Assembly: GCF_009746585.1 (NCBI RefSeq)
Contig: NZ_WRPO01000006.1
Coordinates: forward strand, 186,001 to 250,000
Source of the DNA: Novosphingobium aquimarinum
GTDB taxonomy: Bacteria; Pseudomonadota; Alphaproteobacteria; Sphingomonadales; Sphingomonadaceae
Reading direction: 5' to 3'
DNA: 64,000 nt
In this document: positions 8,732 to 17,977 of the stretch, piece after piece
Layout of the letters: every line of letters starts with the position of its first letter
Position numbering within the stretch: position 1 is the first letter of the stretch
The notes under the pieces: generated by a model
The model's input: only the letters and a program-made list of their open reading frames with translations
Databases searched by the model: none
Told to the model about the DNA's origin: nothing
Program-made: the position numbers and the translations under genes

Positions 8732-9085
8732 ATGCGCGCAGATGATCCGTTGAACCATTTTCATGATCCCTATTGCTACGAATATCGTTTTCTCTGGCAA
8801 TCCGAGTTTTCTAAGCGGCGCAGGGCGCTCGGGCCTTATGCTGCGATTAGAGCACAGAATTATGTTTCAGAATTGCGGGCAATGCGACGGTCATTGAGCA
8901 TTGGTGGCAAGCCGTCATTACTTAATTTCAAATCTTTCGGGGCCGCTCATCATGAACATTTCATTCAGGATCGAAAAAATCAACGCTTAAGGCGTGCAAT
9001 CGATAGAGGTGAAACGCGGCGATCAATCGCACGTCGCGGCTTATTTGGTTCATTGAAGAACTACTACACTTTTCACCGCAGCTAA
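8732..9085 (+). CDS. Hypothetical protein, orphan
   Basis: A 117-residue basic protein rich in Arg, Phe and Tyr, with no signal peptide or membrane segment. I do not recognise the family. Its opening segment (YEYRFLWQSEFSKRRRALG) looks like ordered protein rather than a shadow frame, and no competing frame is open over the same stretch. No good ribosome-binding site is visible before the ATG. The base composition is clearly AT-richer than the flanking chromosome, as for the next two small genes, suggesting acquisition by transfer. Confidence 0.5.
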   Translation: MRADDPLNHFHDPYCYEYRFLWQSEFSKRRRALGPYAAIRAQNYVSELRAMRRSLSIGGKPSLLNFKSFGAAHHEHFIQDRKNQRLRRAIDRGETRRSIARRGLFGSLKNYYTFHRS

Positions 9086-9167
9086 CGTTAGGCTCACGGA
9101 GATATCAAGATCAGGGTAGTCGGGTGGCGATGTCGGCTTTGGGGCGAAAAATGCGATAAGCTGCCAA

Positions 9168-9227
9168 GTCCGCTTTTGGGGAGGCCGACGCGGGCTTCGA
9201 ACGACAGGAAAATCATTGGAAGCGGAC
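9168..9227. repeat. 60-nt intergenic element, copy 1
   Basis: Begins GTCCGCTT and ends AAGCGGAC, an 8-bp terminal inverted repeat. The first 20 bases are identical to those of copy 2 at 9420 and both copies are exactly 60 nt long. It is followed by one base and then TTA, the stop codon (minus strand) of the micro-ORF at 9229. Upstream bases 9130-9167 (TGTCGGCTTTGG, then ATGCGATAAGCTGCC) are partly repeated around copy 3. Confidence 0.75.
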
Positions 9228-9228
9228 A

Positions 9229-9378
9229 TTAGGGATAGTCCACCAAGAGCCATTCGATGGCTGCGATGATCAATGCGAATAGGCCAATCGCTGCCGCACA
9301 ACCAATGAATCCTCGCACCCACTGATTTTCGAATGCGGGTTCGCCATTGGGTTCTTCGTAGCTCACCCAATCCAACAT
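9229..9378 (-). CDS. Small single-span membrane protein, 49 aa
   Basis: Micro-ORF starting at ATG 9378 with N-terminus MLDWVSYEEPNGEPAF and one hydrophobic helix near residues 22-43 (IGCAAAIGLFALIIAAIEWL). The charge pattern and clean helix make a real small membrane protein plausible, although no strong ribosome-binding site is seen. Its stop codon sits at the edge of a 60-nt repeat element, as does that of its neighbour. Function unknown. Confidence 0.45.
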   Translation of the reverse strand: MLDWVSYEEPNGEPAFENQWVRGFIGCAAAIGLFALIIAAIEWLLVDYP

Positions 9379-9419
9379 CGCAGATTTTCTGATGGCAGCA
9401 ATGTTGTCGTGTCCCGACA

Positions 9420-9479
9420 GTCCGCTTTTGGGGAGGCCGCCGTGAGCGGCAAACGGCGGGAACGTCGTGGGAAGCGGAC
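9420..9479. repeat. 60-nt intergenic element, copy 2
   Basis: Same length and same GTCCGCTT/AAGCGGAC termini as copy 1, with an internal GC-rich inverted repeat GCCGCCGTGAGCGGC/GCCGTTTGCCGC-like region. The next bases are G then TTA, the minus-strand stop of the gene at 9481, the same offset as copy 1. Bases 9401-9419 (ATGTTGTCGTGTCC and onward) are also conserved upstream of copy 3. Confidence 0.75.
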
Positions 9480-9480
9480 G

Positions 9481-9885
9481 TTAGTCTCCCACTGGGTGAC
9501 GCTCCAACCAAATGTCGTTCTGCCAGTCCTCATAGCCGAGCAAACTGCCAAAACGTCGCTCATGTTCATCTTGCCAATTGCCGTAATGCTCGATCAGCTG
9601 AAGCATCGCGTCCACCCGCCAATCTTCGCCGGGCAGAGTGTAGAAAACTCGGCGTGATAGCCAGTCTGGTCGATTAGGAACCCCTGAATCAACAATGCGT
9701 CGATTTATTCGGCGACTGGTGACATGTCGGTCGAACAACCGATGATACCGCATCACGCAATCAGGCTCATACCCCACTATATCGTTGAACATCGCCATGG
9801 GTTTAATACCACGTAGCATTAGTCCAAGTTCTCGGTTCGTGTGTACAAGGTAGGGCAAATCGCGAAGAGCATCAGGCAGCATCAA
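9481..9885 (-). CDS. Conserved-looking hypothetical protein, 134 aa
   Basis: A soluble protein without signal peptide. The N-terminal part contains ELGLMLRGIKPMAMFND and the C-terminal half is rich in Trp, Asp, Glu and Arg. The composition is ordered and protein-like, but I cannot name the family. The gene lies in the AT-rich islet, its start is preceded by an AT-rich stretch (TAATATTGTTTG) with no clear ribosome-binding site, and its stop codon abuts repeat copy 2. Confidence 0.55.
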   Translation of the reverse strand: MMLPDALRDLPYLVHTNRELGLMLRGIKPMAMFNDIVGYEPDCVMRYHRLFDRHVTSRRINRRIVDSGVPNRPDWLSRRVFYTLPGEDWRVDAMLQLIEHYGNWQDEHERRFGSLLGYEDWQNDIWLERHPVGD

Positions 9886-9916
9886 ACAATATTACACTCG
9901 CCCGCTTCTGTCCGCT

Positions 9917-10020
9917 ATGTTGTTGTGTCCGGAAAGTCCGCTTTTGCGGCTTGAAATTCGATAGCCTGTCATGTCGGCTCTTGGAGACACCGACGCGAAA
10001 TGCGTGCGGCAGGATAGGAT
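9917..10020. repeat. Divergent copy 3 of the repeat family
   Basis: ATGTTGTTGTGTCC followed shortly by AGTCCGCTTTTGCGG matches the left side of copy 2. The next segment (GAAATTCGATAGCCTGTC, then TGTCGGCTCTTGGAGACACC and GACGCG) aligns with the region around copy 1. The right-hand AAGCGGAC end is not found, so this is a partial or rearranged unit. It separates the islet from the GST gene. Confidence 0.55.
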
Positions 10021-10128
10021 CTGCGAACCAGCGCCGCTGTGGGATCATCCCGCCGGGTATAGGCGTTGTCGTTAACATGCATTCCCTGAGCGTCGACCGA
10101 CGCATCATTCCCGAAAGGAACTCCCGCC

Positions 10129-10761
10129 ATGCTGACCGTCCATCATTTGCGCATGTCGCAATCCGAACGCATCGTCTGGCTGTGCGAGGAGCTTGGCATC
10201 GCATACGATCTCAAGCTCTATGACCGGCGCAGCGACAACCGGATGGCGCCCGACGAATACAAGGCGCTGCATCCCATGGGCATGGCGCCGGTCATCACCG
10301 ACGGCGACATAGTGCTGGGCGAAAGCGCGGCGATTTGCGATTACATCAATGCGCGCCACGGCGGCGGCAAGCTTGCACCCGGAGCGCAGAGCCCGGACTT
10401 CGCCGAGCATCTGTTCTGGTTCCATTTCGCGAACGGATCGATGATGCCGATCGCCTTTGTCGAAATTTCCGCTTCGGTGACCGGAGCCGAGACCGTTCCC
10501 GACTTCATCCAGGACAGAAAGCAGCGCGCCTGGGGGATGATCGAACAGCGCTTGAGCGACGCTCCGTTCTTCGGCGGCGAAGCGCTGAGCACGGCCGACG
10601 TCATGATGATCTGGACGCTGACCACTGGCCGCCTATTCGACAAGTTTTCGCTCGAGAACTATCCCGCGGTCCGCGCCTATCTGCAGCGCATCGGTGAGCG
10701 TCCAGCCTACCGCTCGGCTCGCGCCAAGGCCGAACCGGGCGTTGAACCGATGCTGAGCTGA
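10129..10761 (+). CDS. Glutathione S-transferase family protein
   Basis: A 210-residue cytosolic GST with an N-terminal thioredoxin-fold domain (residues 1-80) and a helical C-terminal domain. MSQSERIVWLCEELG at residues 9-23 carries the candidate catalytic Ser, and MGMAPVITDGD followed by LGESAAICDYI gives the cis-Pro and the Glu-Ser glutathione-binding pair. STADVMM in the C-terminal domain is the usual N-capping box. AAAGGAA about 11 bp upstream supports the start. Substrate unknown; convergent with dxs. Confidence 0.92.
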   Translation: MLTVHHLRMSQSERIVWLCEELGIAYDLKLYDRRSDNRMAPDEYKALHPMGMAPVITDGDIVLGESAAICDYINARHGGGKLAPGAQSPDFAEHLFWFHFANGSMMPIAFVEISASVTGAETVPDFIQDRKQRAWGMIEQRLSDAPFFGGEALSTADVMMIWTLTTGRLFDKFSLENYPAVRAYLQRIGERPAYRSARAKAEPGVEPMLS

Positions 10762-10783
10762 AAGGGGGCTGAGCTGAAGCGGC

Positions 10784-10804
10784 GCGCGCGCTTTAGGCGC
10801 GCGC
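10784..10804. terminator. GC hairpin spanning the dxs stop codon
   Basis: Perfect 8-bp stem of alternating GC (10784-10791 with 10797-10804) around the five-base loop TTTAG. On the minus strand the loop contains the dxs stop codon TAA, and the hairpin also follows the GST stop. It could act as a bidirectional terminator or mRNA-stability element for the two convergent genes. Confidence 0.4.
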
Positions 10805-12715
10805 TTCGCTGACCCCGGCGCTGTTGTGGCGCAGCGCTTTCAGCACGGTTTCGACGATCTGCGGGGCGTTCAGGCCCGCCGTGTCGTACTGCAGCTCGGG
10901 CTTGTCCTGATCCTGGAACACGTCGGGCAGGCGCATGGTGCGGATGCGCAGGCCATTGTCGGTCAGGCCCTCGTCGCTCGCCATGGTCAGGACGTGGGCG
11001 CCGAGGCCGCCGATCGCGCCTTCCTCGATCGTCACCACGACTTCGTGGCTGAGCATCAGCTTGCGGATCAGGTCGGTGTCGAGCGGCTTGGCGAAGCGCA
11101 AGTCGGCCACCGTAGTCGAGAGCCCCTTGGCTTCGAGCGCATCGGCGGCCTTGCGCGCTTCGGCGAGGCGCGTGCCGAGCGACAGCAGCGCCACCTTCGA
11201 GCCTTCGCGCACGATCCGGCCCTTGCCGATTTCGAGCCGCTCGGGAACCGCCGGCAGTTCGACGCCGACGCCTTCGCCGCGCGGATAGCGGAACGCGATC
11301 GGGCCATCGTCATGCATGACGGCGGTGTGGACCATGTGCACGAGCTCGGCCTCGTCGGCGGCGGCCATCACTACGAAGTTGGGCAGCGTCGAAAGATAGG
11401 TGACGTCGAACGAGCCGGCATGCGTCGCGCCGTCCGCACCGACCAGGCCGGCGCGGTCGATCGCGAAGCGTACCGGCAGGTTCTGGATCGCGACATCGTG
11501 CACGACCTGATCGAAAGCGCGCTGCAGGAAGGTGGAATAGATCGCACAGAACGGGCGCATGCCTTGCGCCGCGAGCCCCGCGGCAAACGTCACCGCATGC
11601 TGTTCGGCGATGCCGACGTCGAAGCTGCGATCGGGGAACTTCTGCGCGAACTTGTCGAGCCCCGTGCCCGAGGGCATCGCGGCGGTGATCGCGCAGATCC
11701 GCGAATCCTGTTCCGCCTCGGCGATCAGCGCCTTGGCGAAGATGCCGGTGTAGCTGGGCGGTCCGCCCGCGCTTTTGACCTGCTCGCCCGTGACGACGTT
11801 GAACTTCTGCACGCCATGGTACTTGTCGGCGCTTTGCTCGGCCGGGCCGTAGCCCTTGCCCTTCTGCGTCACGACGTGGACCAAGCACGGGCCACTGGTG
11901 GCATCGCGCACGTTTTCGAGAACGGGAACGAGCTGATCGAGATTGTGACCATCGATCGGGCCGACGTAGTAGAACCCCAGTTCCTCGAACAGCGTGCCGC
12001 CCATCGCCATGCCGCGCGCATACTCGTCGGTCTTTTTGGCGGCACGGTGCAGCGGTTCGGGCAGGCGGCGCGAAACCTTGCGGGCCAGCTCGCGCATCGA
12101 AAGGAATTGCTGCGAGGACACCAGCTTGGCGAGATAGGCCGAAAGCCCGCCCACCGGCGGCGCGATCGACATGTCGTTGTCGTTGAGGATCACGACGAGG
12201 CGATTGCCCGCCGCGCGCGCGTTGTTCATCGCCTCGTAGGCCATGCCCGCGCTCATCGCGCCGTCGCCGATCACGGCAATGCCGCGCCCCGGCGCGCCGC
12301 TCAGCTTGTTGGCGATCGCGAAACCGAGTGCCGCCGAGATCGAGGTCGAACTGTGCGCCGCGCCGAAGGGATCGTATTCGCTTTCGCTGCGCTTGGTGAA
12401 GCCGGAAAGACCGCCGCCCTGGCGCAGCGTGCGGATGCGATCGCGCCGTCCGGTCAGGATCTTGTGCGGATAGGCCTGATGGCCGACGTCCCACACCACG
12501 CGGTCATCGGGCGTGGCAAAAACATAGTGCAAGGCGATCGTCAGCTCGACGACACCGAGCCCCGAACCGAGGTGACCGCCCGTTTCGCCGACGGCAGCGA
12601 TCGTTTCCGCGCGCAATTCCTGGGCGAGCTGTTCGAGCGCCTCAGGTTTCAGCTTACGAAGATCATCCGGAATGCGAATGGTATCGAGAAGGGGAGTGGC
12701 GGGTTCGCCTGTCAT
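10793..12715 (-). CDS. dxs: 1-deoxy-D-xylulose-5-phosphate synthase
   Basis: First enzyme of the MEP isoprenoid pathway: thiamine-diphosphate-dependent condensation of pyruvate with glyceraldehyde-3-phosphate. The protein has 640 residues, the normal length. Visible motifs are [16 protein letters not shown], the ThDP motif [17 protein letters not shown], and in the second half [16 protein letters not shown] with the catalytic Glu, then [13 protein letters not shown] and [18 protein letters not shown] 12715 ([13 protein letters not shown]) is chosen over an in-frame codon 102 bp upstream, which would add an unconserved tail. Downstream of the Fur-family gene on the same strand, with a 185-bp gap. 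Confidence 0.97.
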   Translation of the reverse strand: MTGEPATPLLDTIRIPDDLRKLKPEALEQLAQELRAETIAAVGETGGHLGSGLGVVELTIALHYVFATPDDRVVWDVGHQAYPHKILTGRRDRIRTLRQGGGLSGFTKRSESEYDPFGAAHSSTSISAALGFAIANKLSGAPGRGIAVIGDGAMSAGMAYEAMNNARAAGNRLVVILNDNDMSIAPPVGGLSAYLAKLVSSQQFLSMRELARKVSRRLPEPLHRAAKKTDEYARGMAMGGTLFEELGFYYVGPIDGHNLDQLVPVLENVRDATSGPCLVHVVTQKGKGYGPAEQSADKYHGVQKFNVVTGEQVKSAGGPPSYTGIFAKALIAEAEQDSRICAITAAMPSGTGLDKFAQKFPDRSFDVGIAEQHAVTFAAGLAAQGMRPFCAIYSTFLQRAFDQVVHDVAIQNLPVRFAIDRAGLVGADGATHAGSFDVTYLSTLPNFVVMAAADEAELVHMVHTAVMHDDGPIAFRYPRGEGVGVELPAVPERLEIGKGRIVREGSKVALLSLGTRLAEARKAADALEAKGLSTTVADLRFAKPLDTDLIRKLMLSHEVVVTIEEGAIGGLGAHVLTMASDEGLTDNGLRIRTMRLPDVFQDQDKPELQYDTAGLNAPQIVETVLKALRHNSAGVSEARA

Positions 12716-12900
12716 GTTATGGTTGTACACGAGCCTGTTTGCACTGTCGAACACCCCCCATATGACGGCCGGGGCCCGTTGCGAACCCCTCAAATGCGAG
12801 GAAGAACCCATGGGCATACGCTGAGGTGCTGGGCGGCAGCGGATGGCTCGTGGCGATTACGAGGCTTCGCTCGAAGGTGCTTCGGAGCTGAATCGGTCGG

Positions 12901-13362
12901 TCAGTTGCACTGCGAGCACGTCCCGCGCACTTCGACAACGGGGCGGACATCGGCGAAACCGGAGGCGCGGGCCGCGTTGGCGATAGCGCCGGTCAGCGCG
13001 TCATCGTCGATGTGGATGGCTTGGCCGCACGAATCGCAGATCAGGAAAATACAATCGTGGCGACAGCCGGGATGGCTGTTGGCGAGGTAGGCGTTCGCGC
13101 TCTCGACCCGCCGCGCCAGGTTGGTGCGCACGAACAAATCGAGGATGCGGTAGACGGTGTTGGGCGCGACCCGCTTGCCGCGTGCCGCAGAAACGCCTTC
13201 GGCAAGATCGTAGGCCGACGCCGGGCAATCCTGCGCCGCGAGCACTTCGAACACGTCGGCGCGCATGTCGGTCCATTGCTCGCCGGCGTCCACGAAAGCG
13301 GCTTGGGCGGCATTGCGCAGCTTTTCGCCGCTATGTTCCTGGTGACTGTGTTTGCTGGCCAT
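12901..13362 (-). CDS. Fur-family metal regulator, Zur-like
   Basis: A 153-residue metalloregulator with an N-terminal winged helix (ASAYDLAEGV, then VAPNTVYRILDLFV as recognition helix) and a C-terminal metal-binding and dimer domain. GCRHDCIFLICDSCG and the terminal CSQCN provide two CxxC pairs of a structural zinc site, and the histidine distribution fits Zur better than Fur. ATG 13362 (MASKHSHQEHSGE) is preferred over an upstream in-frame start. No znuABC genes are nearby to confirm zinc control. Confidence 0.85.
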   Translation of the reverse strand: MASKHSHQEHSGEKLRNAAQAAFVDAGEQWTDMRADVFEVLAAQDCPASAYDLAEGVSAARGKRVAPNTVYRILDLFVRTNLARRVESANAYLANSHPGCRHDCIFLICDSCGQAIHIDDDALTGAIANAARASGFADVRPVVEVRGTCSQCN

Positions 13363-13416
13363 GCTGCGCAATATGGCAATCCCTCGGCGCCTGTACAATC
13401 CGGCGCTCTGCGGCGC

Positions 13417-14103
13417 TCAATTGCGCGTGAAGTCGGCCTTGTAGACCACCGGGTACAGCGTCTTGAGCCCTTTGACCTTGGGCGCATCCCAACGCACGAT
13501 ATACGCAGCATCGGGGTTCTTGAGCATGTAGTCCTGATGGTAGGTCTCAGCCGGATAAAAGCCGCTGTATGCCTCGACCTTGGTGACGATCGGATCCTTC
13601 CAGATCCCCGCCTTGCCGATCTGCGCGAGGTAGGCGCGCGCGACCTTGGCCTGCTCCGGCGTCGTGGGCACGAGGGCGGAGCGATACTGCGTCCCGCGAT
13701 CGGGACCCTGGCGATTGAGCTGCGTCGGATCGGCGCCGACCGAGAAGAAGATGCGCAGCAACTGGTCGTAGCGGATGACGGACGGATCGTACTTGATCCG
13801 AACCGCTTCGGCATGGCCGGTGCCGCCGCCGCTGACCGCGCTGTAGTCCGCATCGCGGCGCGAACCGCCGTGATAGCCCGCAACCGCGCTCTTCACGCCT
13901 TTGACGTGGCTGTAGACCCCCTCGATGCCCCAGAAGCAGCCGCCGGCGAAGATCGCGGTCTGCAGGCCCTTCTCGGAGGCCTGAACCTTCGCGATCGGCG
14001 CGCGAACGATGCTCTCGGCGGCAACCGGCGACTGGCACGCGGCCAGCATCGCCAGGCTCGCCGCCAGCGTCAGCGCGGAATGTTTGGGGCCGAAGGACTT
14101 CAC
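13417..14103 (-). CDS. msrA: Peptide methionine (S)-S-oxide reductase, lipoprotein
   Basis: Reduces methionine-S-sulfoxide in oxidised proteins. The active-site motif GCFWG is at residues 55-59 (Cys56), followed by the family segments AGYHGG and GGGTGHAEAVRI. Residues 1-23 form a lipoprotein signal ending in LAACQ, so the mature protein should be anchored in the cell envelope. It starts with GTG at 14103, overlapping the stop of an upstream 51-codon ORF by 4 bp (GTGA), which implies translational coupling. A second methionine sulfoxide reductase, also exported, lies at 30094. Confidence 0.95.
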   Translation of the reverse strand: MKSFGPKHSALTLAASLAMLAACQSPVAAESIVRAPIAKVQASEKGLQTAIFAGGCFWGIEGVYSHVKGVKSAVAGYHGGSRRDADYSAVSGGGTGHAEAVRIKYDPSVIRYDQLLRIFFSVGADPTQLNRQGPDRGTQYRSALVPTTPEQAKVARAYLAQIGKAGIWKDPIVTKVEAYSGFYPAETYHQDYMLKNPDAAYIVRWDAPKVKGLKTLYPVVYKADFTRN

Positions 14104-14255
14104 TCGGCGGACGCAGCGACGGCGGCCGGTGCAATGCCGTTGGCCATCGAACTGGCCGGCTCGCCCGAGATCGTCGCGAAGACGAGCGCGGTGCCGCCGG
14201 CGAAGCCGAGCGCGAAGAGCCGGGTAAAGTCGGACTTGATGAGCTTTTTGAACAT
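14100..14255 (-). CDS. Small exported/membrane protein coupled to msrA, 51 aa
   Basis: Micro-ORF beginning MFKKLIKSDFTRLFALGFAG, with a basic N-terminus and one hydrophobic stretch to about residue 30, then an Ala/Ser/Gly-rich tail ending SAE. It may be a membrane-anchored small protein or a signal peptide with a short mature part. Its TGA overlaps the msrA GTG by 4 bp, so it is very likely translated. The 139 bp up to purH should hold the promoter, with a short hairpin GCGCCTTTAGGCG that could end the purH transcript. Function unknown. Confidence 0.65.
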   Translation of the reverse strand: MFKKLIKSDFTRLFALGFAGGTALVFATISGEPASSMANGIAPAAVAASAE

Positions 14256-14394
14256 ATCGATCACTGTGTCTCGTTGAAGTGCCCGACCCGTTTGTCAGAT
14301 CGCGCCTTTAGGCGATGTGAACATTGCCACAGGGAACTTGTGAGATCGACGAACTGCGTTTCAGGAAGGACGGCCCGAGCCTGAACGCCCCGAA

Positions 14395-15984
14395 TCAGTG
14401 ACGGAAGTGGCGCATCCCCGTGAAGACCATGGCCAGGCCCGACTCGTCGGCGGCGGCGATCACCTCGTCGTCGCGGATCGATCCGCCCGGCTGGATCACG
14501 GCCGTCGCGCCCGCTTCGGCGGCAGCGAGCAAGCCATCGGCGAACGGGAAAAAGGCGTCGGAGGCGACGGCGCTGCCCACGGTGCGCGGTTCGCTCCAGC
14601 CGAACTTCTCGGCGGCTTCCTTCGCCTTCATCGCGGCGATGCGCGAGGAATCGCGGCGGTTCATCTGCCCCGCGCCGATACCGGCGGTGACGCCGTCCTT
14701 CGCATAGACGATCGCGTTCGACTTGACGTGGCGCGCCACGGTCCAGGCGAACAGGCAGTCGCGGATTTCCTGCTCGCTCGGCGCGCGCTTGGTGACGACC
14801 TTGAGATCGTCTCGCGAGATCGCGCCATTGTCGCGGTCCTGCACGAGAATGCCGCCGGCGATGATCGCCATGGTCTGCCCCGCGCGGCGCGGATCGGGCA
14901 AGTCGCCCGTCAGCAGCAGGCGCAGGTTCTTCTTCTTGGCGAAGAACGCCTTGGCCTCTTCGTCGGCATCGGGCGCGACGACGACTTCGGTGAAGATCTT
15001 GCAGATCGCCTCGGCCGTCGCGCCGTCGAGCGGGCGGTTCGCGGCGACGATGCCGCCAAAGGCCGAGACGTCATCGCATGCCAGCGCGCCTTCCCAGGCC
15101 TCCAGCAGGCTTCCCGCCTGCGCGACGCCGCAAGGATTGGCATGCTTGACGATGACGATCGCCGGGTCCTGTCCGCGGAACTCGGCGGCGAGCTCCAGCG
15201 CGGCATTGGTGTCGTTGTAATTGTTGTAGGACAATTCCTTGCCCTGCACTTGCTCGGCCTGCGGCAAGCCCCGCGTGTGCGGACCGCCCGGCAGATAGAG
15301 CGCCGCATCCTGATGCGGGTTCTCGCCGTAGCGCAGCGTGCCAGCAAGCACGCGCGACATGCTGACTTGGGCGGGGAACTTCTCGCCCTGGTCGGCATAG
15401 GCGAACCACTGCGAAATCATGGCGTCATAGGCTGCCGTCGCGGCGAAGGCGCGTGCAGCCATGCGCTTGCGGAAGTCGAGCGTCGTGCCGCCCGCGTCGT
15501 CGAGCTGGGCAAGCAATTCGGCATAGTCGGCGGGGTCGGTGACGATCGTGACGTAAGCGTGGTTCTTCGCCGCCGAGCGGACCATCGAGGGGCCGCCGAT
15601 ATCGATGTTCTCGATCACCGTGTCGCGGTCCGCACCCGAAGCGACGGTCGCCTCGAAAGGATAGAGGTTGACGACCACGAGATCGATCGCGCCGATCGCA
15701 TGCTCGGCCATCGCCGCCGCGTGCTCGGGATTGTCCCGCACCGCGAGCAGGCCGCCGTGCACTTTCGGATGAAGCGTCTTGACGCGCCCGTCCATCATTT
15801 CGGGAAAGTCCGTCAGGTCCGAGACGTCCTTGACCGTCAGCCCCGCCTCGCGCAGCGCCTTGGCCGTGCCGCCGGTCGAAACCAGTTCGACGCCGCGTGC
15901 GGCAAGGGCCTTGCCGAGATCGACCACCCCGGTCTTGTCGGACACCGAGAGAAGAGCGCGTTGGAGAGGGATCGAATCTGGCAT
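14395..15984 (-). CDS. purH: Bifunctional AICAR transformylase / IMP cyclohydrolase
   Basis: Catalyses the last two steps of purine synthesis, AICAR to FAICAR to IMP. The 529-residue length is normal. The N-terminal MGS-like cyclohydrolase domain shows [18 protein letters not shown] and [13 protein letters not shown]. The C-terminal transformylase shows [22 protein letters not shown] and [14 protein letters not shown] 15984 ([12 protein letters not shown]) is selected over an upstream in-frame codon. It follows the heparinase-like gene on the same strand with a 91-bp gap and may share transcription with rpe and the heparinase. Confidence 0.97.
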   Translation of the reverse strand: MPDSIPLQRALLSVSDKTGVVDLGKALAARGVELVSTGGTAKALREAGLTVKDVSDLTDFPEMMDGRVKTLHPKVHGGLLAVRDNPEHAAAMAEHAIGAIDLVVVNLYPFEATVASGADRDTVIENIDIGGPSMVRSAAKNHAYVTIVTDPADYAELLAQLDDAGGTTLDFRKRMAARAFAATAAYDAMISQWFAYADQGEKFPAQVSMSRVLAGTLRYGENPHQDAALYLPGGPHTRGLPQAEQVQGKELSYNNYNDTNAALELAAEFRGQDPAIVIVKHANPCGVAQAGSLLEAWEGALACDDVSAFGGIVAANRPLDGATAEAICKIFTEVVVAPDADEEAKAFFAKKKNLRLLLTGDLPDPRRAGQTMAIIAGGILVQDRDNGAISRDDLKVVTKRAPSEQEIRDCLFAWTVARHVKSNAIVYAKDGVTAGIGAGQMNRRDSSRIAAMKAKEAAEKFGWSEPRTVGSAVASDAFFPFADGLLAAAEAGATAVIQPGGSIRDDEVIAAADESGLAMVFTGMRHFRH

Positions 15985-16075
15985 GAGCTCGGCTTTCGCT
16001 AACGGGCGGATCGCGCGCCTGTTAGGAGGGCGAATCGCGATTGTAAAACCGCGCGGCCGCGCCAATCCACGACGC

Positions 16076-17977
16076 TCAGCTCATCTTCTTGAACAGCCAC
16101 CCGAAATTGCCGCCGCCGCGCGAGACGAGCCCTTGCACGACCAGTTGCTGCGTCGCCACGGGCCGGCCGCCGCCATCGACCCACAGACTGTCCTCGATCT
16201 CGAGTTCGACTCCGGTGCTGCGGAACTGCCAGTAGCTGCCGTCGGGCAAGGCCAGGCCCGCCCCCATGCGATCCTCGCCGAGACGCACTTCGACGCCTGC
16301 CCCGAGATGGAACCGGATCGCGAAAGCGACTTTGCCGCGCTTGCCCTTGCGGCCCGAAGGCACCAGCAGATCCTCGCCGCGCAGTTCGGTGCCGTCGTCG
16401 CGCATAATGAGGATGCGGCGGTGTTCGAGCCCGTAGCGCGTCGCATAGCCGTTATGGCTCGCTTCGATCCGAGTGGCGGTGCCGCCCCCCTCGAGCTCGA
16501 GCGAGCGACGGTCTACATCGACTTGCGACACGCCCGAACCGATCGCGCCATTGATCAGCACGGCGGTGGAATTGGCATCGTCGAGCGTCATCGTCGAATG
16601 CGCCGCGGTGGCACGCAGACCCTGCTCGAGCCGGACCGGGACCAGCCCGCCGGCACACGCGGCGCCGCCGCAATTGGCGACAATCCGCTGGCCGGCATGC
16701 GACAGCTCGAACGCCAAGGTCGAGGCGCAGCCGTAGCGGGCATGGCGCGCCAGCGGCGGCGGCGCGACGTCGACCATCAGGATCGATTTGCGCGCGGCAA
16801 TTCGCTGATAGCCCCATTGCCGCACGTCGCGCAGCGGCCGCGCGCGCACTTTGCTTGCGTCGACGAGGCGGGCGAGCTCTTCGGCAGGCACTGCCCAGGC
16901 GCCCTGCCAGCTGCCGAGCGAACCGTTGCCGTGCGTCAGCGCCAGCAGCGGCGGCACCATGAAGGCCAGCATCTGCTCGAAGGGCTCGGGAAATTCGTGG
17001 CGCATCGCGGCGTAGCAGGCGCGCAGCTTCACCAGCAGCGCGATCGCGTCCATCTGCATCAGCGGACTGCGCGAGAGCAGCCCTCCGTCTTCACCGACCA
17101 GCTCGCCCAGCGCTTTGGCCAGCCCGGCTTCGCCGAAAAGGCGGCGCGGGCGTCCCTCGGGCAGCAACAGGCCGGCGGCGACGATGCCGCACCAGCCCGC
17201 CACTTCGGCCAGGCCATCTTCGGCCTTGGTGACGTTGTGATCGAGCCAGCGCGCGGCATCTTCCATCGCGCGCAGCATCCGCCCGCGAAACTCGGCTTCG
17301 CCGCCCAGCAGGAGCGGCGCATGCACCAGCCAGTTGATCAGGCGCGTCCCGGTGTTGCCGACGGTCCATGCCGGCCCCTTGCCCGGGCGGGTCGGCGCCT
17401 TGACGTTGGCATCGAGCCATTCGCCGGCGATCCGCTCGGCGACGGGGCCGGTCTGTTCCCGCGGAGCACTTGCCTCGAGATCGGCGAGCCAGGTGAAGCC
17501 GTGGACCACGCGCTCCAACGGCGGGGTCGCGCGTGCCGCGCCCTGATAATCGACTTGCGCGATCGGCAGCTTGGCGCCGTGGACGAAGAAATGCCCGGCG
17601 CGCAGGGCCGTGCCGGTCACGCGGTTGCCGGGCAGCGGGTTCTCGACCGTCGCCAGCAGCCGGAGCCGGACCTTGCGGCCCATCCGCGAGGTCAGCATCG
17701 AGGCGGGCATGCCCATCTTGTAAGCCAGCCGAATCAGCTTCTCGCCCGCACTGGCGCGCGGCGGCACGAAATCGGTCAGGGCAAGCGCCCGCCCGGGGCG
17801 AATGACCTGATCGGGCGCATGCGACGCCTCGCCCCCGTCCACGCTAGCAGCAGCATTGGCCGAAGGCTGGTCCGTGCTGTCCTGCGTAATGCCCTCCTCG
17901 GCACGATCGATTAGCGGCATGGCAACGGGTCCGTCCGAGCGCGGTTCGCGGCGTCGGACGCGGACCGCCTCAGCCAT
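16076..17977 (-). CDS. Heparinase II/III-family protein
   Basis: A 633-residue protein with an alpha-toroid N-terminal half ([29 protein letters not shown]) and a C-terminal beta-sandwich of the heparinase II/III type ([36 protein letters not shown]). Such proteins are polysaccharide lyases for uronate-containing glycans, and the alphaproteobacterial members beside rpe and purH have no defined substrate. No export signal is visible, which is odd for a glycan lyase and suggests a cytoplasmic role or an unrecognised signal. Its start overlaps the rpe stop by 8 bp. Confidence 0.88.
   Translation of the reverse strand: MAEAVRVRRREPRSDGPVAMPLIDRAEEGITQDSTDQPSANAAASVDGGEASHAPDQVIRPGRALALTDFVPPRASAGEKLIRLAYKMGMPASMLTSRMGRKVRLRLLATVENPLPGNRVTGTALRAGHFFVHGAKLPIAQVDYQGAARATPPLERVVHGFTWLADLEASAPREQTGPVAERIAGEWLDANVKAPTRPGKGPAWTVGNTGTRLINWLVHAPLLLGGEAEFRGRMLRAMEDAARWLDHNVTKAEDGLAEVAGWCGIVAAGLLLPEGRPRRLFGEAGLAKALGELVGEDGGLLSRSPLMQMDAIALLVKLRACYAAMRHEFPEPFEQMLAFMVPPLLALTHGNGSLGSWQGAWAVPAEELARLVDASKVRARPLRDVRQWGYQRIAARKSILMVDVAPPPLARHARYGCASTLAFELSHAGQRIVANCGGAACAGGLVPVRLEQGLRATAAHSTMTLDDANSTAVLINGAIGSGVSQVDVDRRSLELEGGGTATRIEASHNGYATRYGLEHRRILIMRDDGTELRGEDLLVPSGRKGKRGKVAFAIRFHLGAGVEVRLGEDRMGAGLALPDGSYWQFRSTGVELEIEDSLWVDGGGRPVATQQLVVQGLVSRGGGNFGWLFKKMS

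Noticed and set aside
12715-12817. N-terminal extension of dxs by 34 codons
   Set aside because: The added residues are not typical of Dxs, and ATG 12715 gives the normal length.
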